Source: Pseudomonadota bacterium (GTDB taxonomy: Bacteria > Pseudomonadota > Alphaproteobacteria > Acetobacterales > Acetobacteraceae). From it: DNA of 14,103 nucleotides. How positions within the stretch are numbered: position 1 is the first letter of the stretch; each line of letters begins with the position of its first letter. Below are positions 6,812 to 14,103 of the stretch, piece after piece. Made by a program: the position numbers and the translations under genes. The notes under the pieces were generated by a model, which saw nothing but the letters and a program-made list of their open reading frames with translations, was not told the DNA's origin and searched no databases. The stretch is taken from the NCBI GenBank assembly GCA_021826485.1, contig JAKAZX010000010.1, positions 1-14,103 of the forward strand, read 5' to 3'.

Positions 6812-8637
6812 ATGCTCCGCCCGCGTCCGCTGATGATCGAGGCGCTGACCGCCGCCGGGTTGATCGTCGTGCCGTTCGTGCTGCCGCTTCTCGGCTTCGC
6901 GCCGGGGACGATCAATCAGATCCTGGTCTGGGGCCTGTTCGGGATCGGCTTCGACATCGTGTTCGGATACACCGGTCTGCTGTCCTTCGGGCAGTCGGCC
7001 TTCTACGGCACCGGCGGCTTCGTCGCCGCCTATCTGCTCACCAACAACCTGACGTCGAGCGTGCTGCTGTCCCTGGCGATCGGCACCGTGGGCGCGGCGG
7101 TGGCGGGCGTTCTGGTCGGCGCGCTCGCCCTGCGGCGCACCGGCATCTACTTCGCGATGATCACGGTCGCCATCGCCGAGACGTTCTTCTTCCTGGAGAA
7201 TTCGCCGCTGTCGGAATGGACGGGCGGGGAGAACGGTCTGCCCGGTGTGCCGTCGCCGGTGTTCCAGATCGGCGGACTGGTCTGGCGGGTCGATAATGGC
7301 TGGCCGATGTACTGGTTCCTGGCGGCCTGCTACTTCATCGCCCTGGTGATCGCACTGCGCGTGGTGCGCTCGCCGGTCGGGGCGATCCTGACCGCGATCC
7401 GGGACAATCCGCTGCGCGCCCGCGCTGTCGGCCATGCGGTGGGGCTGTACAAGCTGACCGCCTTCGTGGTGGGGGCGGCCTATGCGGGGCTGGCCGGCGG
7501 CCTGCTCGGGGTTCTCCAGGGCTTCATGCCGCCGGACGCCTTCACCTTCGACACGTCCGGCCAGCTCGTCATGCAGACCGTGATCGGCGGCAGCGCCACT
7601 TTGTTCGGTCCGCTGGTGGGCGCGGCGGTCTGGCTGTATCTGCGGGATTTCCTGCAAAGCAGCCTGGGGCTCGGCAGTGCGTGGAAACTGGTGCTCGGGC
7701 TCGTGTTCGTACTGCTGGTGGTGTTTCTGCGGCGCGGACTGATCGGCGGCGGCCGCTCGCTGATCGCAACGCTCGCTGCCCGGCCGCCGCACGAGGCAGC
7801 CGAAGAGTCGGCAGCTTTGGTCGTGACGGCGCCGACTCTCGCGAGCCTCGGCCCCTCGCGCCGCCGGGCGCCCCCTGCCGGCAGCGGGCCGGCGCTGGAG
7901 GCGCGCGGGCTGACCAAGATCTACGGCGGTCTTGCCGCCAACCGCGACATCGACTTCGCGGTGGAGGAGGGTGAGCTGCGTGGCGTGATCGGCCCGAACG
8001 GCGCAGGCAAGAGCACGTTCTTCAAGATGCTGACCTGCGAGGTGGCGCCGACCGCCGGGCGCATCGTGCTGCATGGCCGCGACATCACCGGGCTCGACGT
8101 TTCACGCGTCTGCCAGCTCGGGCTGACCAAGAGCTACCAGGTGAACCAGTTGTTCGCGCGGCAGACGGTGCGCGAGAACATCACGATCGCCGCACTTGCC
8201 GAACGACGCGGGCGGTTCCGTCTCGACCTGCTGCGGCGGATCGATCGGGTGCCCGGACTCGCGGCGCAGGTGGAGCAGACGCTGGGCGTGGTCGGGCTGA
8301 CCGCCCGGGCCGATGTGCCGGTCTCCGAACTCGCCTATGGCGAGAAGCGGCGGCTGGAGATCGCGCTCGCGCTCGCATCGTCACCGTCGCTGCTGCTGCT
8401 GGACGAGCCGCTCGCCGGCATGAGCCCGCGCGAGCGGGTGGAAACCGTGCAGCTCCTCAAGAATCTCCGCCGCGGCCGCACGCTGATCATCGTCGAGCAC
8501 GACATGGATGCCGTGTTCGAACTGGCCGAGCGCATCACCGTGCTGCATGAAGGGCGCAAGCTGGCGGAAGGGACGCCGGCCGAAATCCAGGCCAACAGTT
8601 TCGTGCAGGACGCCTATCTGGGCGGCGTGGTCGCGGC

Positions 8638-8641
<4 letters not shown>
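6812..8641 (+). CDS. livMG: LivM permease-LivG ATPase fusion protein
   Basis: A 609-residue natural fusion of two importer parts that are usually separate. Residues 1-315 are a LivM permease: multiple membrane helices, the motif FGYTGLLSFGQSAFYGTGGF near the N-terminus, and the coupling loop RSPVGAILTAIRDNPLRARAVG. Residues 316-362 are an Ala/Pro/Arg-rich linker with no clear fold. Residues 363-609 are a LivG ATPase: Walker A GPNGAGKST at 394-402, signature region LAYGEKRRLEIALALA around 507-522 (YGE in place of the canonical SGG, as is common in LivG), Walker B LLLLDEP with D531/E532, and the H-loop VEHD with H563. The reading frame is continuous with no sign of frameshift, and both halves look complete. 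GAAGGG 11 nt before the ATG serves as ribosome-binding site. The end overlaps livF by ATGA. The fusion fixes permease and ATPase in a 1:1 ratio. Confidence 0.95.
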
Positions 8642-9342
<701 letters not shown>

Positions 9343-9402
9343 GGCCACGCTTCCGTCACATTCCGTCCCTACCACGCCGTCGAAGGAATGGCGGAGAACG
9401 GT

Positions 9403-9567
9403 ATGGCGGACAACAGTTTTCGCCGGATTGCAGCGGCGCAGGGGTTGTTGCGGGAACCGTCGGCGGGCGCCCCGCCGGCGCGGCAGGCGGAGCAGGCGCC
9501 GGCCACCGCGTCCGCGCCGCAATCCAGCCACGCGCTTGAACCCAGCGAGTCATTTGCATACAAATGA
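9403..9567 (+). CDS. Possible small ORF (54 aa) between livF and the MarR gene
   Basis: A 54-codon frame begins MADNSFRRIAAAQGLLREP and continues as an Ala/Pro/Gln-rich, probably disordered tail ending SESFAYK. GGAG (9393-9396) sits 6 nt before the ATG at 9403; an in-frame ATG at 9388 is a less well-placed alternative. Third codon positions are mostly G/C as in the neighbours, whereas the other frames here give Arg-rich, shadow-like translations. The final codons and the TGA coincide with the palindromic operator at 9550-9567, which argues that at least the 3' end is regulatory DNA. No similarity is recognised. It could equally be non-coding. Confidence 0.3.
   Translation: MADNSFRRIAAAQGLLREPSAGAPPARQAEQAPATASAPQSSHALEPSESFAYK
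9550..9567. promoter_or_regulatory. Perfect palindromic operator upstream of the MarR gene
   Basis: TCATTTG-CATA-CAAATGA is an 18-bp inverted repeat with 7-bp perfect arms around a 4-bp, near-symmetric centre. It is a conspicuous AT-rich island in GC-rich DNA. It ends 22 bp before the likely TTG start of the MarR gene and just upstream of its Shine-Dalgarno. Size and symmetry fit the 16-20 bp operators bound by dimeric MarR-family proteins. Autorepression and control of the downstream flavoprotein and amidohydrolase genes is the natural inference. I did not see a second good copy in the prpE/importer intergenic region. Confidence 0.65.
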
Positions 9568-9589
9568 ACCGGCCGACGCGGAGGGTCGA

Positions 9590-10045
9590 TTGGCGGATGC
9601 TGCGGTTGGGACGGCCGAGGCGGTGCTGGGCGACTATGTCGTCGAGGAGCAGGTCGGCTTCCTGCTGCGCCGCGCGCACCAGCGGCATGCCGCCCTGTTC
9701 CAGGAAGGGATCGCCGAAGCCGCCGAACTGACGCCCATGCAGTTCACGGCGCTGATCAAGACGGTCGAGCTCGGGCGGGTGACGCAGAACCATCTGGGGC
9801 GGCTGGCGGCGATGGACCCGGCGACCGTGCAGGGCGTGGTGCGGCGGCTGATCGCGCGCGGGCTGGTCCGGCGGACGCCGGACCCGATGGATCGCCGGAC
9901 CGCGGTGCTGACCGCGACCGAGGAGGGGGTGGCGCTGGCCCGCCGGGCCGTGGCATGTGCCCGCCGCATCACCGAAGCGACGCTGCTTCCCCTGGATGCG
10001 GAGGAGCGGCAGCGCCTTCTTGCCCTGCTGCGCAAGCTGGCCTGA
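9590..10045 (+). CDS. MarR-family transcriptional regulator
   Basis: A 151-residue winged-helix regulator that would bind DNA as a dimer and release it on binding a small, often aromatic or heterocyclic, acid. The N-terminal dimerisation helix contains VGFLLRRAHQRHAALF. The core reads LTPMQFTALIKTVELG, then QNHLGRLAAMDPATVQGVVRRLIARGLV (helix-turn-helix with recognition helix). The wing is RTPDPMDRRTAVLT (D98, D101-R102-R103), the diagnostic MarR motif, with C-terminal dimerisation helices to the end. The start is taken as TTG at 9590, with GGAGGG at 9580-9585. Upstream in-frame codons give an Arg-rich, non-protein-like extension, and this start gives the usual family length. It lies 22 bp after the operator and 23 bp before the flavoprotein gene, so all three downstream genes probably form one operon. 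MarR repressors (NicR, BpsR) are known in nicotinate catabolism, which fits the context. Confidence 0.88.
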   Translation: MADAAVGTAEAVLGDYVVEEQVGFLLRRAHQRHAALFQEGIAEAAELTPMQFTALIKTVELGRVTQNHLGRLAAMDPATVQGVVRRLIARGLVRRTPDPMDRRTAVLTATEEGVALARRAVACARRITEATLLPLDAEERQRLLALLRKLA

Positions 10046-10068
10046 GGCGCCGGAGAGAGGATGGACGA

Positions 10069-13000
10069 ATGGACGTGCTGACTGCCGGCGCGGTGCCGCC
10101 CGTCGCCGAACTGGCGGACCGGAGCGGTCTGGTCGCGCTCGACCGGCGATTTGTCGACCGGCTGATGTCCGAAGACCCCGACCTCGCGCGGCGGCTGCTC
10201 GCCGCGCGCGCCGAACCCGCCGCCCTGGAGGCGAAGACGGAGAGCGAACTGCTGATCGCGGTCGGCCCGCATCTGGAAAGCTTCGTGGCGGACCTGTTCG
10301 GGATCACGGAACCCCTGGCGGCGATAACCCGGGAAACCCGGCGGCTCGACCCGATCCATTCCGGCAAGCGCCTGTTCGTGCAGCGCCAGGCGGTGAAGAG
10401 ATATCCCGACCCGGCCGGCTTCGACGGCCCGGCGTTGCAGGAGGCGCTGGAAGCGGCGATGGGCGAGGCGCTGAGCGAGCGCGCCTTCGCCGAGCATGTC
10501 GAGCACTGGGAACGCAACGCGCGGGGCACCGAACTCGACCTCGCGATGCGCTATGCGGCCTGGGCGACGCTGACGGCCGCGGGGCAGGCGCGTCACCGCG
10601 GCGGCACGCTGTTCCATGTGCCGCGCAGGATCGATCCGCAGCACCTCGTGCCGTTCGAGACGATCGAGCGCGACGGCGTGACCATGCTGCGGCTGCCCGA
10701 GCATGACTGGCGCGCGCGCGACGGCTTCGCGCTGACGGATGCCGGCATGACCGGCCCGCAGGCGCTGGACCAGATGAACTACTGCATCTGGTGTCATGCG
10801 CAGAGCAAGGATTCCTGCAGCAAGGGACTGAAGGATCGCAAGACCGGCGGCTTCCAGAAAAGCGCCTTCGGCGTCACGCTCGCCGGCTGCCCGCTGGAGG
10901 AGAAGATCAGCGAGATGCACGCGCTGCGTGCCCAGGGCTGCCTGCTTGGGGCATTCGCCATCATCGCCGTGGACAATCCGATGATGGCGGCCACCGGCCA
11001 CCGCATCTGCAACGACTGCATGAAGGCGTGCATCTACCAGAAGCAGGAGCCGGTCGATATTCCCCAGGCCGAAACCTCGATCCTGAAGGATGTGCTGGCG
11101 CTGCCGTGGGGCTTCGAAATCTATTCGTTGCTGACGCGGTGGAACCCGCTCGACATCCGCCGGCCGCTGCCGCGGCCGGACAGCGGGCGCAAGGTGCTGA
11201 TCGTCGGCCTCGGCCCTGCCGGCTTCACGCTTGCGCATCATCTGCTGAATGACGGCCATGCCGTGGTCGCAGTCGATGGGCTGAAGATCGAACCGCTCGG
11301 CTTCGACCCGGCGCAGCCGGTACGTGACGTAGCCGACCTTTTTGAGAATCTGGACGATCGCGTGATGGCCGGATTTGGCGGCGTTGCCGAATACGGCATC
11401 ACCGTGCGCTGGAACAAGAACTACCTCAAGCTCGTGCGCCTGCTGCTGGAGCGGAGGGTGGGTTTCGCCGCGTTCGGCGGCATCCGCTTCGGGGGTGGCG
11501 CCACGCTGTCGGTGGACGATGCCTGGGCGATGGGGTTCGACCATATTGCCTTGTGCATGGGCGCCGGACGCCCGACCGTGATCGACATGCCGAACGGACT
11601 GGCGCGCGGCGTGCGGCAGGCGAGCGATTTCCTGATGGCGCTGCAACTGACCGGCGCGGCCAAGACCGCCTCGATCGCCAACCTGCAGGTGCGCATGCCG
11701 GTCGTGGTGATCGGCGGGGGGCTGACCGCGATCGACACGGCGACGGAAAGCCTCGCCTATTACGTGCGGCAGGTGGAGAAGTTCGCGCTTCGCTATCGCA
11801 CGCTGCTCGCCGAACAGGGCGAGGCGGCGGTGCGCGCGCGCTGGACGGAGGAGGAAGCGGCGACGGCCGACGAGTTTCTCGCGCATGCGGCCGCCATCCA
11901 GGCGGAACGTGCGGCGGCGGCGCAGGATGGGCGGGCACCGCGGCTCGCGCAGCTTCTCGAGCGCTGGGGCGGTGCGACGATCGCCTATCGCCGGCGCATC
12001 AGCGATGCGCCGAGCTACACGCTCAACCACGAAGAAGTGGCGAAGGCGATGGAGGAAGGCGTGCGCTTCGCCGAGGGCCTGGCGCCGCTGGCGGTGGACG
12101 TCGATCAATTCGGCCACGCCGCCGCCCTGCGCTGCACGCGCGCTGACGGCAGCGAGGCGGTGCTGCCCGCGCGCGCCATCCTGGTCGCTGCCGGAACGCA
12201 GCCCAATACGGTATTGGCGCGCGAGGACGGTCGCATCCGGCTGGACGGCAAGTATTTCCAGGCGGTCGATGTCCATGGCGCGCCGGTGACGCCGGTGCGC
12301 GGCCTCAGCAAACCCGAGCACGCCGAAATGCTGATGCACCGCACCGAGGACGGGCGCTTCATCAGCTTCTTCGGCGATCTGCATCCGAGCTTCTTCGGCA
12401 ATGTCGTGAAGGCCATGGGCAGTGCGCGCCGTGGCTACCCGGTGGTCAGCAGCGTGCTTGCCGCGGCCCCGCCGTCGGATGTCACCGGTGAGGCGCTGAT
12501 CACCCGATGCCGCGAATCGCTGAGCGCGAGCGTCCATTCGGTGCAGCGGCTGACGCCGACGATTGTCGAGGTGGTGGTGCGCGCGCCGGCGCAGGCGCGG
12601 GCCTTCCGTCCCGGCCAGTTCTTCAGGCTGCAGAACTACGAGATGCACGCCCCGCGCGTTGCGGAAGCGGGCGGTGTCGGCACGCTCCTGGCGATGGAGG
12701 GGCTGGCGATGACCGGTGCCTGGACCGACCCCGAGCGGGGCCTCGTCTCTGTCATCGCGCTGGAGATGGGAGGCAGTTCCGATCTCTGCGCCGCACTCAG
12801 GCCGGGCGAGCCCGTGGTGCTGATGGGGCCGACCGGGACGCCCACGGAGATTCACGCCGATACGACGGTGGCGCTGATCGGCGGCGGCCTGGGCAATGCG
12901 GTGCTGTTCAGCATCGGCGCCGCGCTGCGTGCGGCCGGAACGCGCGTGCTCTACTTCGCCGGCTACAAGACCCTGCAGGACCGCTACAAGGTCGAAGAAA

Positions 13001-13521
13001 TCGAGCGTGCGGCCGATACCATCATCTGGTGCTGCGATGAGGCGCCGGGCTTTGCCCCCGGACGGCCGCAGGATCGTGCGTTCGTCGGCAATATCGTGCA
13101 GGCCATGGCGGCCTACGGCGCCGGACGGCTCGGCGCGCCTGCCATCTCCCTCGGCGATGTCGCACATATGATCGTGATCGGCTCGGACCGCATGATGGCG
13201 GCCGTCGGCGCGGCACGGCACGGCGTGCTCGCGCCCTATCTGCGGCCCGACCATACCGCCATCGGCTCCATCAACTCGCCGATGCAGTGCATGATGAAGG
13301 AAGTCTGCGCGCAGTGCCTGCAGCCGCAGACCGATCCGCAGACCGGGGAGCGCCGCGTGGTGTTCTCCTGCTTCAACCAGGACCAGGCGTTGGATCGGGT
13401 GGACTTTCCCGCACTCAATGAACGCCTGCGGCAGAACGGCGTGCAGGAGAAGCTGACCGCGCAGTGGATCGATCGTGCGCTGCGGCTGCTGCACGCGCGG
13501 CCCGCGGTCGCGGCGGAATAG
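10069..13521 (+). CDS. Large Fe-S flavoprotein: unknown N-domain + GltD/NfnB-like + PyrK/NfnA-like fusion
   Basis: An 1150-residue cytosolic electron-transfer protein. Residues 1-235 are an unrecognised, mostly helical domain. Residues 236-325 hold eight Cys (C239, C242, C250, C274, C291, C314, C317, C321). GCPLEEKISEMHALRAQG and RICNDCMKACI match the GltD-type N-terminal cluster domain, enough for two [4Fe-4S]. FAD motif GLGPAG is at 380-385 and a second nucleotide motif IGGGLTAID at 548-556. The GltD landmark AYRRR at 639-643 comes after an extra helical insert of about 65-70 residues. From about 818 comes a ferredoxin-reductase/PyrK-like half: flavin motif RPGQFFRL (847-854), NAD(P) motif ALIGGGLGN (935-943), and a C-terminal cluster C1074, C1080, C1083, C1101 resembling PyrK's [2Fe-2S]. 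The two halves correspond to NfnB and NfnA of electron-bifurcating transhydrogenase. GGAGAGAGG 8 nt before the ATG at 10069 sets the start. Substrate or acceptor is unknown; supplying ferredoxin-level electrons to a ring reductase is inferred. Confidence 0.9.
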   Translation: MDVLTAGAVPPVAELADRSGLVALDRRFVDRLMSEDPDLARRLLAARAEPAALEAKTESELLIAVGPHLESFVADLFGITEPLAAITRETRRLDPIHSGKRLFVQRQAVKRYPDPAGFDGPALQEALEAAMGEALSERAFAEHVEHWERNARGTELDLAMRYAAWATLTAAGQARHRGGTLFHVPRRIDPQHLVPFETIERDGVTMLRLPEHDWRARDGFALTDAGMTGPQALDQMNYCIWCHAQSKDSCSKGLKDRKTGGFQKSAFGVTLAGCPLEEKISEMHALRAQGCLLGAFAIIAVDNPMMAATGHRICNDCMKACIYQKQEPVDIPQAETSILKDVLALPWGFEIYSLLTRWNPLDIRRPLPRPDSGRKVLIVGLGPAGFTLAHHLLNDGHAVVAVDGLKIEPLGFDPAQPVRDVADLFENLDDRVMAGFGGVAEYGITVRWNKNYLKLVRLLLERRVGFAAFGGIRFGGGATLSVDDAWAMGFDHIALCMGAGRPTVIDMPNGLARGVRQASDFLMALQLTGAAKTASIANLQVRMPVVVIGGGLTAIDTATESLAYYVRQVEKFALRYRTLLAEQGEAAVRARWTEEEAATADEFLAHAAAIQAERAAAAQDGRAPRLAQLLERWGGATIAYRRRISDAPSYTLNHEEVAKAMEEGVRFAEGLAPLAVDVDQFGHAAALRCTRADGSEAVLPARAILVAAGTQPNTVLAREDGRIRLDGKYFQAVDVHGAPVTPVRGLSKPEHAEMLMHRTEDGRFISFFGDLHPSFFGNVVKAMGSARRGYPVVSSVLAAAPPSDVTGEALITRCRESLSASVHSVQRLTPTIVEVVVRAPAQARAFRPGQFFRLQNYEMHAPRVAEAGGVGTLLAMEGLAMTGAWTDPERGLVSVIALEMGGSSDLCAALRPGEPVVLMGPTGTPTEIHADTTVALIGGGLGNAVLFSIGAALRAAGTRVLYFAGYKTLQDRYKVEEIERAADTIIWCCDEAPGFAPGRPQDRAFVGNIVQAMAAYGAGRLGAPAISLGDVAHMIVIGSDRMMAAVGAARHGVLAPYLRPDHTAIGSINSPMQCMMKEVCAQCLQPQTDPQTGERRVVFSCFNQDQALDRVDFPALNERLRQNGVQEKLTAQWIDRALRLLHARPAVAAE

Positions 13522-13616
13522 GCGACGAAGTGGTGGCGCCGCATCGCCGTGCGTGACAGCATGCAGGCGGCGTGCCCCACATTCGGCCAGGCGCGCCCGG
13601 ATCAGGGGAGGGAGTG

Positions 13617-14103
13617 ATGGCGATCGCCGCGGGACCGGAGAAGCAGGTCGGCAAGCTCGTCATCCGCAATATCGGCCTGCTGCTGTCCGGTGCGCTGGAA
13701 GCCCCGGTCCTCGACGCCGACACCGTGGTTGCCGAGGGCGGGCGCATCGTCGCCGTCGGCAAGGCGGCGGCGTGCGATACCGGCAACGCCAGCGTCACCA
13801 TCGATGCGCACGGCGCGGCGCTGACCCCCGGGCTGATCGACAGCCATGTGCATCCGGTGTTCGGGGACTGGACGCCGCGGCAGACGCAACTGAACTGGAT
13901 CGACAGCTTCCTGCATGGCGGCGTCACCACGATGGTGTCCGCCGGCGAAGTGCATCTGCCCGGCCGGCCGCGCGACGTGGTGGGCGTGAAGGCCCTGGCG
14001 ATCACCGCGCAGCGCGCGTTCAGCAATTTCCGTCCCGGCGGCGTGAAACTGCATGCCGGCGCGCCGGTGATCGAAAAGGGCATGGTGGAACAGGACTTTG
14101 CCG
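13617..14103 (+). CDS. ena: Enamidase-like metal-dependent amidohydrolase, C-terminus cut off by window edge
   Basis: The first 162 residues of an amidohydrolase-superfamily enzyme. The start domain reads LVIRNIGLLLSGALEAPVL, DADTVVAEGGRIVAVG and ALTPGLIDSHVHP, with metal ligands H77 and H79. It continues with GDWTPRQTQLNWIDSFLHGG, VTTMVSAGEVHLPGRPRD, VGVKALAIT and the run up to IEKGMVEQDF. From memory, this series matches block for block the enamidase of Eubacterium barkeri, which hydrolyses 1,4,5,6-tetrahydro-6-oxonicotinate to 2-formylglutarate and ammonia using a binuclear metal site. The match to IKNIGKIVSG, PRQ, LHGGVTTMISAG, PGRPKD and KALAIT is much closer than to dihydroorotase or dihydropyrimidinase. 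GGGGAGG lies 5 nt before the ATG at 13617. A 95-bp gap after the flavoprotein gene shows no terminator. The remaining metal and catalytic residues lie beyond the window, so substrate specificity is inferred from the N-terminal third. Confidence 0.85.
   Translation, partial: MAIAAGPEKQVGKLVIRNIGLLLSGALEAPVLDADTVVAEGGRIVAVGKAAACDTGNASVTIDAHGAALTPGLIDSHVHPVFGDWTPRQTQLNWIDSFLHGGVTTMVSAGEVHLPGRPRDVVGVKALAITAQRAFSNFRPGGVKLHAGAPVIEKGMVEQDFA

Noticed and set aside
4339..6915. Minus-strand frame open from 6915 down through prpE, suggesting a protein of about 1485 residues
   Set aside because: Upstream of the prpE ATG at 4338 the translation is His/Arg/Asp-rich low-complexity sequence antisense to livH and the binding-protein gene. 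It is a GC-bias shadow, and prpE has its own ribosome site and full family length.
9428..9589. Longer N-terminus for the MarR protein (205 residues)
   Set aside because: The extra residues are Arg/Pro-rich without structure and would place the coding region across the palindromic operator. The TTG at 9590 has a good ribosome site and gives normal MarR length.
9634..13494. Minus-strand frame of about 1286 residues antisense to the flavoprotein
   Set aside because: The translation is rich in His/Arg/Ala/Gly with no domains or motifs, as expected for the complement of a GC3-rich gene. The plus-strand gene has clear motifs along its whole length.

Overview
The window is very GC-rich: third codon positions are nearly all G or C, and long antisense frames stay open by chance. 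Gene content and composition suggest an alphaproteobacterium, probably Rhodospirillales/Acetobacteraceae-like. This is an inference from style and gene families, not from a search.

Left part (1-2477). A minus-strand pair encodes an exported DUF5666-like protein followed by a dynamin-like/Era-like GTPase that runs off the left edge. Divergent from it are a small DOPA 4,5-dioxygenase-family protein and a small hypothetical protein. These look like ordinary chromosomal genes.

Middle (2458-9342). A propionyl-CoA synthetase gene (prpE, minus strand) is divergent from a branched-chain-amino-acid-type (HAAT) ABC importer operon. The operon runs: Tat-exported substrate-binding protein, LivH permease, a natural LivM-LivG (permease-ATPase) fusion, and LivF ATPase. 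Between the binding-protein gene and livH lies a perfect 11-bp stem-loop. Its loop carries an 8-codon mini-ORF with an ideal Shine-Dalgarno, and the mini-ORF overlaps the livH start by ATGA.

Right part (9343-14103). A MarR-family regulator starts 22 bp downstream of a perfect palindromic operator (TCATTTG-CATA-CAAATGA). A 1150-residue iron-sulfur flavoprotein follows, and then the start of a metal-dependent amidohydrolase that runs off the right edge. The flavoprotein is a fusion of a GltD/NfnB-like half and a PyrK/NfnA-like half, behind an unrecognised N-terminal domain of about 235 residues. The amidohydrolase closely resembles enamidase of Eubacterium (Clostridium) barkeri nicotinate degradation.

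Working hypothesis. The right part is a module for reductive catabolism of nicotinate or a similar N-heterocycle. A ring would be reduced with low-potential electrons supplied by the Nfn-like fusion, opened by the enamidase, and controlled by a MarR repressor. The neighbouring importer could bring in the substrate. PrpE could activate propionate, which is an end product of the E. barkeri pathway. The ring reductase and nicotinate hydroxylase are not in this window and would be expected beyond position 14103. No tRNA, rRNA, CRISPR array or insertion sequence was seen.
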